Of a stretch of 64,000 nucleotides of DNA, positions 47,809 to 59,377 are shown piece by piece. The notes under the pieces are model-generated. The model had not been told where the DNA came from. It worked only from the letters and a program-made list of their open reading frames with translations, and searched no databases. The position numbers and the translations under genes are program-made. Numbering within the stretch: position 1 is the first letter of the stretch; each line of letters starts with the position of its first letter. The stretch covers positions 7,828,545 to 7,892,544 of the forward strand of contig CM020620.1 in the NCBI GenBank assembly GCA_009829735.1, given 5' to 3'. Origin of the DNA: Pyropia yezoensis (taxonomy: Eukaryota > Rhodophyta > Bangiophyceae > Bangiales > Bangiaceae).

Positions 47809-48441
47809 CGTGGGAAAAAACGCGGCGCGTTTGGCAGCACCTAGCTACGGACAGAGAGCGCCACCAAAGAGGTGCCCCTAAAGACAGGTCGTCACACCCT
47901 CGCACTGGCTGGCCAGCGAGTCCCTCGCAACCGTTGGTGGCGGGTGTGCAATCATCAATTTATGGGAGTGACGACGACCAAGCAACAGGGCGGGCCCGGC
48001 CACCTGCAGGTGTGCGCTCCCAGTTGGTGCCGTCCGCCAGGCTGGTCTGAAGGCCAGTCTTGCTGCTGCCACTGCCGTGCGCAGCGCCATCAGTCATGCC
48101 CAGTCGCGAGATGGCTGGGAGCCATCATGGCTGATGATCATGACATGACATTGCGCTGTGGGACATAGCCCCCCCTTCCACTTAAGGAGATGGCTATGGT
48201 CAGATCACAAGCAACGTGGATGCTCCGGGGCAAGTATTATATTACCAAGACTTGGTACTTAGTACACTTGCTGCTAATGTGCCGAGTGAGTGCCCGGGCA
48301 GCCGCTCCAGCCTCGTCCCTGCACCCTCTCTTTCCAAGGCGTAAAGGAACCGTGACCATTCGCCGGCACGTAACCATGAAGCGCCCATACGGCCTGGAAC
48401 GGCGGCCAATCCAGGCCATAGAGGCCCTTCGGCACGCTAGA

Positions 48442-48462
48442 TCGGCACGGAATCCGTGCCGA
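48442..48462. repeat. Perfect GGCAC palindrome
   Basis: 10-bp arms TCGGCACGGA and TCCGTGCCGA around one central base. A further CTTCGGCAC copy lies 15 bp upstream. The motif is shared with 18476, 58024 and 60080. Confidence 0.75.
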
Positions 48463-48743
48463 AGGCCCCCGTACGGCCTCTCCAGAGGGGGGGGGGGGGT
48501 CCGACCTCGCCACGCGAGACCTGGTCGCGGGGCTTTTCTCACGCAGATTGACCGCGTTGTGGGGCGAGAGATGGATACCGGCGCTGTGTGCTACCCAGTC
48601 TATTGGCCCATTCGCTATGTAAGGTGGCTATTGCAACCACTGAGACTGCTCGGGTTATGCACGCCATATTTTATACGAAGCCGCGTGCATTTTGCACATG
48701 TGAGCAAGGCACCCCTGGGGGGGGCCCGGAGCTGCCATGTGGA

Positions 48744-48859
48744 TGGGGGGGCGTGGGGCGCCAGTACGACGCCGCCGCCGGGTTGCCGCCGTCGGACGGG
48801 GTGGGGGGGCGTGGGGCGCCAGTACCGCGCTGCCGCCGGGCTGCCGCCGCCGGACGGCT
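48744..48859. repeat. 58-bp tandem duplication
   Basis: Two copies starting TGGGGGGGCGTGGGGCGCC at 48744 and 48802, 58 bp apart, ending near the paired CGGACGG segments. Confidence 0.85.
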
Positions 48860-48976
48860 TCCGCCGCTGATCAACTGTCGCAACGGGCAGGTGGGGCGGC
48901 GCCCGCTGCGGGCGCCGCTCGCCAGAGCGCCATCGGAATCAAATCAGTACTGTGAAAGAGGGGGGGAGCTGGCGAC

Positions 48977-49028
48977 GCCGCCCTGCCCCAGACAGGAAAG
49001 ACGCCGCCCTGCCCCAAACAGGAAAGAG
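48977..49028. repeat. 26-bp tandem duplication
   Basis: Two adjacent 26-bp copies starting GACGCCGCCCTGCCCCA and ending ACAGGAAAG, with one mismatch. Confidence 0.85.
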
Positions 49029-52000
49029 CGCTGGCTTCGGGCGCGAACAAGGAGCGGGTTGGAGTCTGAAGTGTGGTGCGGGGGCTACATGCGTCCGGGT
49101 GAGCTTCGCGGGGGCTGCTTTCAGGCGCTGGGGTGGTCCCTGGGGGGTGCTGGCGTGAAAGAAGGGAAGTGATGCGACAGCGACGTTCCGGGGCTGCGGG
49201 TGCGGCGGCAGGGACTGTGCCGGTGATGAGCTGGAAGCAGCAGCGTCGGGGTGGATGCCTCCTCTATCGCCCCTTTTCGGCGTCCTGCGGTACCTCCTGC
49301 ACGCCAAGACCACTTGCGCCGCCTCGCAAAACGCACTCCCGCGCTATGATGGCTCTGGCCGCCGGCACGACCGTCAACAGGTCCCCCTCGTCAGGCGGAG
49401 GACCGGGGGGGGCACAGCCCCGGCGGGCGGGCTCCAACGCCTGGTCTCTGCAGAAAATACTCTCAAGAAGCCACGGCGGCAGCGCGCCGCGTTCTTCCCG
49501 GCGCCAGCAGCGCCTTCGAGGGGTGCCTGCGAGTACCGCCGGCGCAAGGACTTGCCGGAGCTCGGCGGGCGGCGCGGGCAGCGACCCTTCTGCCGGTGAC
49601 CGGGGCCGACCGCGACGAGAAAAACGTCGAGTGCGTGTCGTGCGGCAATTGCAGCGACAGGCGACAGAGGTCCGACGGGGCTGGTGGCAAATAAAAGGGC
49701 GGGGCGGAGAAGGCCGCGGCAGAGGGTTGGGGGGGGGGTTTGTGGGCGCTGCGGGAGGGGCGCGCATGTGCGTCAGGCGGAAGGGAAGGCCGCGCCGGTT
49801 GGCGGGGGGGGACGGGGAGTCGGAGGAAGCAGCGGCGCAGGGAGCATGTCGGGGATTGGGGGAGGGGCGGAGGGCGTCGGGGAGAGGTCATAGTGTCCAC
49901 AGGCAGGGAAGCTCAGGATCCGCGGACCCCCCCCCCCCCCTGAAATGCCGACAGGGCCCAGTCCTGTCGGCCTCGCCGTCGGGCGCGCGGTGCGATCACG
50001 TACCGCCTTCAACCAGGCCGTCGGCACAAACCTCGGCGTCGGTACGATGCTGCGTAAGGCACCGGAGGGAGTCTTTCTGGACAGACTCGCCGAGCCGATT
50101 CTTGCTCATGCAGTACCCATATCCCCGAACCCTTTGTGAAGTTTTGGCGCTCATTCAGAGATCTTGTTCTCAGCATTTCCCTGAACTTCATGGGCACTCG
50201 CGTTATTGCGCAAGAGCGTGATTCGCGTCGGCGCGATGTGATGTTGGTGTCATCCCTCATTTCGGCACGATAACACACAACTCGCAAGCAGCCGGCAGGC
50301 CTTGCCAACGCTCGCACCATTCCGCGGATGGCCCAAAAGGCACCTTACGCAGCGTGTCTCCACGGCGCGGGCGAAGTCGCAACACTCAAGAAACGAGCCT
50401 GGCAGGCGATGCGACGTACGTTGTTACGCCAGCGAGCTTTACCGCAGCGTCGCCGAATCTCGGAGTGTCGACCGGCGGCGCGCCAGCAACGGCGGCGCCT
50501 TTGCGTGGCACCGCCACCTCGGCAGCGGCTACCTCGGTGGTCTCCGCGGCTGTCGCTGTCGCCGCGGCCACCGCCGCCGCCGCGTCATGGACTACGGACA
50601 GATCTTCTGTTGGTTGCGCCCACCATCGCTGCAGGGGTACGTCGTAGCAGGAAGCCCGCAGCGGTCGGCCACCGATGGGAGATAGAGGCGTGTCAGGCAT
50701 AACATAGCCGTCGCGGTGGCGAGAGTGACCTCAACCATTGTCCTGGCCGGCGCCATATTCGCCCCAGTCCTCGCCGCTGGCACAGGAGCGGCACCACGAC
50801 TACAGCAGACGGCGGCCCGGAGGCCAGCTGAGCCTAGGGTGACGCGGCGACGGGAAGTTCCTTGCTGCAGTTATCAGAAGCGATGCGCGCCTACGCTAAT
50901 GGGGCAGCCTCGTTGGCGGCAGCTGCATGCGGACCCGCTCGCCGCGGCAGCGGCGACGGCAGCTTTAGCCGCGGTATCGACACGGCGGCCATCACCCGTT
51001 CGTGGACGAAGGCGGCGTGGCTGTGCTGCAGGTTTCCATTGAGCAGGCCCCGGTTGACCGCGTAGCATCGCTTCACGGAGGCGGCGGGTCGCGCCGTGCT
51101 GTCTGGCCCGAGGCGATGCGCACCCACACCTGTGAGGTGGCCTCCTTTGCGGTGGCGGCAGCGGTAGCTGCGGTACCTACGCACGGCAGCGGTGGCAACG
51201 GCCGCGTGATCCGCACAATTGGCACGCCCGCGGCCAAGTCGGCGGCCCCTATGGGCGCAATATCCGGCGGAGGCGCCCGACCCAGCATTGCCGGGTGGTC
51301 CAAAAGTGTTCGTCCTTTAAACTTCACACAAGGGAGCCATGAGCGACGGCAGCTCATGCTCACCACGCGCCACTGCCGCTACATTTCCAACAGCAAGGAC
51401 GGTCCGTTCCTGGACCAGTCCGCAGTTCATTATGAGCGATCTCATTGGCCTCCCCCCGGGTGGACTGCAGCTGTTGATGTTCTCCGAGCTTTCTTCCCCC
51501 CATCTTACGCCGTGACCAGACAGAACGGTGCCAACGCTATTGGGGGCTGACAGTTCCTGGGGATGGTGTGGTGGCGACTGGCTCTCAACAGCTCTTCCCA
51601 CCCTCCATCCACCCTGTGACTTCTGGTGCCGATCTCCTGGGCTGCATCTCCACTGCCCACTCCTGTGCAAGATTTCACAGGGCGGCAGCAATCATCGCCA
51701 TGATGGCGGCGGTCGTGGCCAGCGGCAACTTACCCGTTTTTTATTGTCTTCGTTGCATTGATTACCTCTTTGTTTTGTATGTTTTGTATGAAGATGTCCA
51801 TGCTGGCAATGGTCTGGTCGGCGCTTCGTATCAAAGTGCGCCTTCCGAAGGTTATACTGGTCTTCTTTCTTCTTCATCCTCCTCACAGGAAATGTCACAT
51901 GTCCCTCCATTCTTCTTAAACAGACTCACTTCCGATGACCATCCAAGCCTGTGCTGAAACGCACAGTGCAACCTTGCCTGCATCACTTTGGGTGGCATCC

Positions 52001-52683
52001 GAGAATGCTTCGGGAAGCGACTTGCCCGAGATGAGCTCCATGCCTGAGTGTGTGTTCAGGTGCGGGAGTTTGTCATGTGAGAGAGGACTTGGCGCTGGAT
52101 CTCTTACTAGGCATCTGGCATCAGGGAGAGGTTCGGCACAAAACAGCTCGGCAGGAACCAGCCTCGCGGCACAACACAATATTATGGCACAAAATGCGAC
52201 TCTCGGGAAAGCGCCGAAAGCACGTCTTCGGCGTCATACAAGACCTCGACGCGAAGGCTTCCGTTGCGCGGTGCGTGGATTGTCGCGGTGTGGTAACGAC
52301 GTTGTCAACGCGTGCACTCCTGTGCGCCCTTAGTGTTTGGCGCAGAGGTCGTTTCGCGTGCGCCGTGACGCCGGCTTTGTCCAGTCATCTCTTCATCTTC
52401 AGCTTGCCGCGTGGGCCACCTGCAAGCACGGGAGCACCGTGCCTGACAACGGTCTTTTCCGCGGCTTGTGCGACGAAGCCCCTGTACTGTGGTGCGTGGG
52501 GCGCGCGTCGACCCGGCACATTTCGCTTGGTTGATGAACCGCGGAGAGGGCGGCCTTCTCGCCCTTCTTTCCTTCCCGACGCGCCCGTTATCTCTGAGGA
52601 CCCGGACGACGTCTTCGTTTCGGCAGCCGGGCGGTCGGACACTTTTGTGGACGCTGACGTGAATCAGTCATTTTGCGACGCGT

Positions 52684-52688
52684 CCGAG
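52684..52688. repeat. Target-site duplication, solo LTR left
   Basis: CCGAG, repeated exactly at 53229-53233 on the other side of the LTR. Confidence 0.9.
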
Positions 52689-53228
52689 TGTAGCAGTACT
52701 CCCAACCACCAACCCCGAGTTAGGGAAGGAAGAGGGAGAACTGCCGATATCCCAACTTGGGACACCGGAAGCAAGCACGTCCAGTCCGCCGAACACGCGA
52801 CTTGCGTGTGGTGAGCGGGTCCACTCACCAAGGCACGAACAAGATGTGTCGGAGCCAGACGGTGTTTTCTTGCTTGGCCAGCCAAGGTGGGCCCTCCCCA
52901 CCTTGCTGTCCCTCCTTATCAACCCTCCTCACACGCTCACGCAACCCCTCAAAACACTCAGAAAATGAACCCTCAAACAAACCAATCATATCACTCCACA
53001 TGCAAAGCACTCAAAGCGTAGAAATCCGTCTGGCTCCCGTGCAAAAATCCCAAGAAACAAATACCAGCAGCATTACCCTGCTCTAGTGTGTCGGAAGTCC
53101 TAGTCGAATTTCCGTCCAGAAGTCAGAAGTTTCACCGTCGTGGGTCGGGTGAATTTCGACTTCCGGTCAGGTCCACTTGACCCGAATCTCCAAAGTATTG
53201 GTACCGAATTCCGGCCCAATCTCCCACA
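52689..53228 (-). mobile_element. Solo LTR of the element C family (540 bp)
   Basis: Ends TGTAGCAGTA and CTCCCACA on the plus strand, the same length as 43313-43852 and about 99% similar by eye. No internal region is present. Exact CCGAG copies on both sides show a normal insertion followed by LTR-LTR recombination. ORFs shared by the two LTR copies (for example around 52757-53086) are not genes. Confidence 0.95.
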
Positions 53229-53233
53229 CCGAG
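53229..53233. repeat. Target-site duplication, solo LTR right
   Basis: CCGAG, pairing with 52684-52688. Confidence 0.9.
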
Positions 53234-56174
53234 GACGGAGCTGATCATTTGGGTGGAGGAGGTGGGGAAGGCGGTGAGCGTGGTGATGAAGCAGAGGAAG
53301 CTGCTGGACCTGCGTGAGGTGATGCGGCAGACGAAGCCGCTGGTCCCGCGCCCGACGAGGCGGCAGATGGTGCAATTGACCCAGTAGTCAAAGATGGTGC
53401 AAACGGGGCCGCTCGTGATGAAGTCGATGAACAGGGCGGGGCTGCGCCTGGAGGAGGTTTAGGAGGAGACTCCCAAGACCACGCCAACGCTGGCGGTGTG
53501 GACGGAGCTGGGGTCGGCGTCATTGGGGCGCCTGAAACAGACGGCCAGGAAGGAGAGGACGATGAAGACGACGCCGCGGGCGGGGGATCCGATGCAGGCG
53601 ACGATGAGGGACACTCGGTGCAGAGAGTGGCGAAGACGACGTTGGAGGCCTAGGAGGTCAGGGAGTAGCTGGTGGAGAAAATCCAGGTGGCGCGGGCGGG
53701 TCTGACGATGGGAACGCAGTCGCCGACGGACCGGACGTGCCGCCGCGCCGGAGGCGCCTCCGTCGCATTCAGCGACCTCGGCGGTCGCCATTCACTCCGG
53801 AAGAGCTCAAGGAGTGGTTTGCCTTTGAGCTTCGCGTACTGCTGGAAGTTGACGTTCGCGTTGCTGGGAACGTGTTGGAAAGCAGAATCCAAGGAGCAGG
53901 TGTTAGCTGCGGTGGGGCCTTCGTCACTATTGAGGCAGTTGAGTACATTGTTACGTGGGGATCGCTCGTCAATGGGCACGTTATCGTGCTGTGATCGTGC
54001 GGTGGGGTCCTTGGACGCGGAGCACCTGCGCCTGGGGTTGAGGTGGAGCATCCAGAGCTGCTTTTTGCCATGGGTAAGGAAAGTTCCTGTCGACACGCGG
54101 CGGCTCTCCGGCAGGCGTACGGTGACGTTTCTTCTGACACCGCCGTTGGCAGTCTGGAGGCTTTTCTTCAACTATACCCAAGCTTGAGCGGACGTCCGGT
54201 CCCCGATGACGACGACGATTGGGTGGACGATGAGGACGACGACGACCCTCGTGCTTACAAGGTTGGGAATGACGGCCGCAAGTCAGACCTTCCTGGCTAC
54301 GCTGTGCGGTACGAGGGCGCATGGGCTCCAGTCGTCGCCAAGCACAGAGGGAAGCGGCCCAGGCTGGCATTTTGCTTCCAGCTGTCTTGCGCGGCTCACG
54401 CGCGGTCGTGCATTCACGCCAAGACAATCAACAGGCTTCGACGCGAGGAAGAAGGCTCTGGCAGCGGGGAAGGCAGCCATGCTGCGCCCAGTCTTGGTGG
54501 TGGAAGCGACGAGCGGTCCGGCGAAGAGATTGAAGGGGAGAATGCGGCCGCAGAGCAAGAGGCAGAGGTAGGCGCGGCAGACGCGGAAATGATGGCGAAC
54601 CGAGCATTCAAGCCGCGCCGGAGAGCCCGGAACATGCTTCCCTGCCGCAGAGAAGTGGCTATGTGCACGACGTACCACACGGAGTGTGACCTCCAGCGTG
54701 AGTCTGGGATTTTTCCACGAATGCTGGAAGGCGTCTTCGTCGAGGAGATATACTTCTCTTGTAAAGACGCGCGTGGTCAGGCGGCATTGTCGCTGCGGCA
54801 GGCGGAACTGTACACAGTGCGCGGCAGAATGCTCATCACTGTCGCAGACTGAATCTGCGGTGACGGTCACCCTGTTGGCTACGACAGCGCGGAGGACGCC
54901 TTGTTTGTGTACGAGCCCCGGACGGTGTACACTGGAGTGTTTCTGGACGCTATCCTGGAAGCGTGCGTCATTGGGCGGACCACAATGTCTGCAGCGGCCG
55001 AGTTGTGGACCAGCACTTTGCGCAATTCTGCGGCGTACGAGGAAGGTGAGATTGGTCCTGCGCGACAAGGTCTGCCAGGGGCGTGCGGCGAGTACTCTGA
55101 CACGCTGATTGTCCCTGACTTGACTTCTACCTGCACGCGCTGCGGTGAAGATGAGGCGGGGGGCGGGTCGTTCTCTTGCGTGCTATGCGACGGGCAGATG
55201 TTGTCGGTGCTAGCCGATCACATTGTGGCCATGCGTCGGCCGGAGCAAAATTGCCCGCGTGTCCCCATGCGCATTACCTTCGCTTGCGCCGTGCGGAACG
55301 CCGTAGTCCGGGCCGACATCCGACGTCGAGTGCGGGCTGCAGTCAGCGGCGCTACGCCACTGTCGGCGCGAGAGCGGGAGCAGTACCGGGCGTTTGCTGC
55401 CGCGACCGAGAACGGGCCGCCACTGCCTCCCCCATTGCCCAACGCTGAGGAAGAGGGTGGTCGGACCCGAGAGGACTCGGAGACCGCTATACTTTGGGCG
55501 GCCTCTCATCTGTTCTCCATGTTCTTCGACATCCGCGATGCGGCGGAATTGGCACACGAGAGTGGAGAGGCAACCTCGGGCAGCGTGGCGAGTGACGCCG
55601 CCGAGGAAGCTGGAACAACATCGGGGGACGACGATGCCGCGGACTCTGGTCAAGACGCAAGCTCCGACGAGGAGCCAGTGGACGCTGACGATTTTGGCGT
55701 CATGCAGGAGCGCCGCTTGTTGGACACTGCGCACGCCGACGTCATCGAGGCGCCGGTCGCCGACGTTTGAGCCCAAGCTGTTATTGCACCCCTTGTCGGC
55801 GTCCTCGGCGCTGAAGCAGGCACACCCCCGCTCTTCTTGAGCACACCAAGCCCGGCCGGAACGCCTCCGCCAAACCCGGATACTGCCGATGAAGAGGATC
55901 CCCTGCAATTTTTGCTGTCTGCTCCACAAGAGGCGGAAAGGCAGGAGGCGAAGGCAGCTGGTTCGCTGACTGCCGATGAGTCGAGCGTTCCCCTCAGCAT
56001 TACTGAGAGCGTCACGTACGGTGCCGCGCCAACCCCTCCTTCGTTTTCGTGGACCCCACGGAGTTTCACTCCGCACTGACGCTCAAGGCAGTCGAGGCAA
56101 CGAGTGCTGTCGTCGCTGGGTATTCTGTCCAAGCAAGAAGCAGGAACCTTCGCCCGAGGTCGCGAGGTGCCTGA

Positions 56175-56818
56175 CCAGCTCGAGATGACGAATTTATATT
56201 GAGAGTTGGTCGCGTTCCTCTGAAGCGTGGCGACTTCTCTGACGTATCCTGCCGGGGGAGTGGCTGAAAGACCTGGTGATGAACGCATTTGTGGAGCTGC
56301 TACGTTATCATCTGTGTGGACCTGGTGCGTGGACGGGGGGTGCTGGCGCTCCAGGGCGGTGCTACTTGTACTTCTACTCGTTGATGAACCAGCATGGGAG
56401 GTACCAGTACGCTGTGGTACGGCGGTGGACTTTGAACCGGAACGTGCTGGACTGTGAGACTGTGTTCATACCTGTCAACGTGGGTAACAACCACTGGGTG
56501 TTGTACGTGGTGGAATGGAGCAAAGGTGTAGTGGGAACGTATGACTCGCTTGGGAGCAGCCTCGCCGTCGGAAACAACCTTGCCAAGTGGGTCGCGGACG
56601 AGGCGAGCAGGAAGGGTCTCCCTGCCCAGACGATCGTAGTGGAGGAGCGGACCTGCATTCAGCAGCCGAACGGCGACGACTGCGGCGTCTACGTGTGTAT
56701 GTGTATGGAGCTGCTTGCCAAGGACATTTCTGTACTCGACTTATCGCCCTTGATGGGGAAGTACTACCGGCGCCGCATCGCTGCTCAAATTCTTAGCAAG
56801 CAGCTGCTCGGTGGGTGA
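56175..56818 (+). pseudogene. C48/Ulp1-type cysteine protease domain with a frameshift
   Basis: Intact frame from the ATG at 56279 (MNAFVELLRYH) to the TGA at 56816-56818. The upstream frame PGEWLKDLV continues back to about 56255. A further upstream piece in another frame (VPLKRGDFSDVSC) fits the family's start, so one base appears to be missing near 56250. Catalytic triad: His in NNHWVLYVVE, Asp in TYDSLGSS, Cys in NGDDCGVYVCMC, with the Gln of the oxyanion hole in IQQPNGDDC. C48 enzymes remove SUMO or related ubiquitin-like proteins. C48 domains often accompany KDZ and other DNA transposons. It lies on the same strand, just after the SWIM/CxxC relic, so it is probably part of that element. 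All active-site residues are present, so the single-base break could be a sequencing error. Confidence 0.82.
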
Positions 56819-58876
56819 GAGTGAGTCCTCTCCGTTTACTGAGCTTCTCCTGGTGATGAATACAAGCGCGCGTTCTTGAGACCGACTGGCGGCACATACG
56901 AGTGCGTGCTGCTTATGGTACAGGACGAGGACCACAGGCCCCTTGACGTACCGCGCGCGAGTTCTCGGAGCCACCGCCGCCCGGGAGCCCGCAGTGGCCG
57001 TGGTGGCGTTGGCTGCCGCAACAGGGCAGTCCAAGGAGTCGGCCTCAGAGACAGCGCCGGCGGTGGCGGCGGCCGGCCGGCGGTGGCGGTAGCAAAAGCG
57101 GCGGCCGTGGCGGTTGCGGAGGGAGCGACGGCAGAGGCGGCGGTTGCGGCGCGCGAGACTACAAGCGGCGTCGGCGACGTGCAGTGGCGCGCCCCTTGTG
57201 TGACGCGCGCACATGCCGCCGGAGCTGGGCGGCGCACACGGGTGCTGCAACTGTACGGCACCGCTCGTAACCCCGCTGGAGACGCTGTAGACGCTGCGCG
57301 AGACGCGTGGGCGGCGGCGGCGGTGGTAGTGGCGTGCCTATCATGTGGCGCGCTCGCGGTGCGGAAAAAGGGGTACCTGACCGTCCCCTGGGGCCGTTTC
57401 AAGGAGGCGTACCGCATCCGCCGTTTGACCCTATCGCCTTCCGCCGCCGTTCGGGAGCCCGGCGGCGGCGCCGTCGCCGCAGGCGTCCAAGCCCTGCCGC
57501 GACTAACTAACATGGGACGCTTCCTGGTCAGAGGATGCCGGACTGACTGCAACTTGCGCCGCGCTGGCGGCCAGTTTTTGACTCTTGTGCGTTCTAGATG
57601 TCCTTCCTCCCCTGTTCGGGGGCACCTGCGCTACCCAGACTTGGTCGCCGTCCTCCCCCTACGTTTCTTGAAGGACATGCAAACCACGGCGTTGCGCGGT
57701 CCCACGACGCTGCACCCGTTCGCACGCCCGCCCTTCTCCCGGAACGAGCGCTTCATGTCGCCGGGAATGGGGGGGGGGGGTCACGCGGTTTCCCATGTGG
57801 AGGAAGAGAGTGCTTCGGCGTGCTCGTAGCAGCTGAGAGGGCAATCACGGTTGCACTCCTTCACGTACAGTTCATCGACATCCGCTCGTGTGTACCCCTT
57901 TTAAAAGCTCGTTCTCTTGGGCGTTCAGCACAGAAGTGTCCTGGAAGCAGCGTGAGTGGGCGCTGGCTGTGCATTGTGACTTTGGTGGCGTCGCGTCCTT
58001 GACGTGGAACGCTAGTGCTTGAATCGGCACAATCGTATTGTGCCGAAGAGTCAGCAAATCGACCTCCGCTGTGGGGTAGAAAGTACATCGGCAGGAATCG
58101 TATCGCGCCGAAATTGTCGAGAACGTAGATGCCGAACCGGCCGGGGAGTCCCGAGAAAAGCTGTGGTTAGCCAGCGCCTAGGCCGTTGCCGCTGCCCACC
58201 AATGCGGCCCGCGCAGAGGGTCATAAAAAGGTGGGCAGCCGCGGCGGCCGGAAGGTGGACAGGCATCCCGCCATAGGGGTCGCATCCGGCCTCTATCCAT
58301 CGCAACCCTTGGCGAGAAACTGGCCGCGCGACCACGTAGAGGTACGAGGGGGTACCGGAGGTGTGCAGCTGCCGCACCTAGGGTAGCCACTACTGCGGGC
58401 GGCAAACCATACAGCGGAGCCTCTGCCACTACCTCCCGTACTTCCGACGCCACCTCCGCCACTTCCGTATGGGGGAGTTCGAGACCTGGGCACGCAGTGG
58501 TCCTCGCTCTTTCCGGATTCTAGCACTTCACAAGGGTGTCCAGGACGCCACTGACCTGCATGTGGCCACGCGCTTCGTTGCTCTCTGCAACCCACGTTCT
58601 TCCATCGTGCGAGCCCCTTGTCGCCCGGCCCTCCTCCGCTGGCTCGCGCGCTCCCCCCCCACTGGGACTCCCGCCTCCTTCGGGGTCGGTAACCTGCTCC
58701 CGCGCTACTTGGTCGCCTGCCCCCTCCAAGACTGGGCGCCGTTGCTCCTCTTTCATCTCCCACCCCTTGTTGACGACCTCCTCCCTGTCGCTTGGACGCG
58801 CTTACTTCCTTCGTACTCCGTCCCGCTTGGGCGACATCCTTCCCGTATCCCACCCCCTGAAACAACTACCTGTGCA
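56819..58876. other. Unassigned GC-rich interval
   Basis: No supported gene. Ala/Gly-rich ORFs overlap on both strands (56876-57829 plus, with a TTG start; 56836-57552 minus; 58293-58865 minus). The hairpin motif is at 58024-58046. The interval may include the 3' end of the KDZ element, but no terminal repeat could be fixed. Confidence 0.45.
58024..58046. repeat. GCCGA hairpin
   Basis: Perfect 10-bp arms TCGGCACAAT and ATTGTGCCGA with a 3-base loop, followed by AGAGTCAGCAA. The same layout recurs at 60080. Confidence 0.8.
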
Positions 58877-59377
58877 ATGTCGGTCACGCACGAGAGGTGG
58901 AGCGGGCATGTCCTGCCGGGGGAATGCGTCCGCGCGAGGCGCCGCAACGGAGGCTTCAAAGCGGGGTACTTCCCTCGAGTAGAGACCCTGATGATGGCGA
59001 GCCGTAGGGGCACTCTGCGTGAGGGTTTTGTACTTGTCCGTGTTCGGGCGCGCGGGCGGCGGTCAAGAATAGTACGCGCGTTCAAGGCCAGTCGAGTGCG
59101 GGTCCAGAGAGTACCTCGGCTTGGACTGCGTATGCAGGTGACTGTTAACCGAGGTGTGTCTTTGGAGGAGGAGTCCGACACGAAGCAGATCGTTGGGGCT
59201 CCGATGGCCATGGACATGCCCGAGAGCGGAGTCACGGACGCGGACGCCAGCGGCGGTGGCGGTGACAGCGGACTGAACATGTCGGCCTGTGATGCTCTGG
59301 CAGCTGTCGACGCCGCCGGCAATGCGCAGACGCGTCCTGATGACCATCAAGCTCCCGCTCATGGTTCTCAGCAGTAG
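58877..59377 (+). CDS. Hypothetical small protein with basic N-terminal half
   Basis: 166 codons from the ATG at 58877; the frame is open further upstream but there is Pro-rich. Residues 1-90 are strongly basic, with alternating hydrophobic and Arg residues (GFVLVRVRARGRRSRIVRAF) suggesting beta strands. The C-terminal half is acidic, Gly- and Ser-rich and probably disordered. No family is recognised. It is bracketed by the two GCCGA hairpins (58024 and 60080), on the same strand as the KDZ relic, and might be an accessory gene of the element. Confidence 0.4.
   Translation: MSVTHERWSGHVLPGECVRARRRNGGFKAGYFPRVETLMMASRRGTLREGFVLVRVRARGRRSRIVRAFKASRVRVQRVPRLGLRMQVTVNRGVSLEEESDTKQIVGAPMAMDMPESGVTDADASGGGGDSGLNMSACDALAAVDAAGNAQTRPDDHQAPAHGSQQ

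Larger units (their letters stand above)
47809..52200. other. Mostly unassigned DNA, no supported gene
   Basis: 4.4 kb with many short overlapping ORFs on both strands, of which 49133-50221 plus, 49264-49767 minus and 51002-51550 plus are the longest. Composition is Arg/Gly/Pro-rich and no domain is recognised. It contains tandem repeats at 48744-48859 and 48977-49028 and a perfect palindrome at 48442-48462. An exon of an unrecognised gene is possible near 51.0-51.4 kb. Confidence 0.45.
52540..56079 (+). pseudogene. Decayed KDZ-associated SWIM/CxxC protein, interrupted by a solo LTR
   Basis: Coding similarity runs from about 52540 (RPSFLPDAPVISEDPDD) to 52688, is broken by the solo LTR, and resumes in frame at 53234 (DGADHLGGGGGEGG) when the LTR and one duplication are removed. 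After a frameshift near 53645 a single frame continues to 56079. Features: a basic patch (PPRRRRLRRIQRP); an acidic run near 54205-54250; a SWIM-like cluster (CFQLSCAAHARSCIHAKTI) at about 54370-54430; the segment GYDSAEDALFVYEPR; and a CxxC pair (CTRCGEDEAGGGSFSCVLCDG) at about 55130-55195. Four in-frame stops, all TGA, lie at 53321, 53992, 54850 and 55768. Domain order resembles the N-terminal part of KDZ-type and SWIM-containing transposases. The catalytic part is missing here, but one is present at 18764-20212. No credible start codon is found. Family assignment is from memory of motif patterns. Confidence 0.6.

Noticed and set aside
49133..50221. 362-residue plus ORF
   Set aside because: Arg/Gly-rich, non-ATG start, and overlapped by equally good minus-strand ORFs.
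43381..53086. Two nearly identical 109-residue ORFs (43381-43710 and 52757-53086)
   Set aside because: They are the same frame in two copies of the 540-bp LTR.
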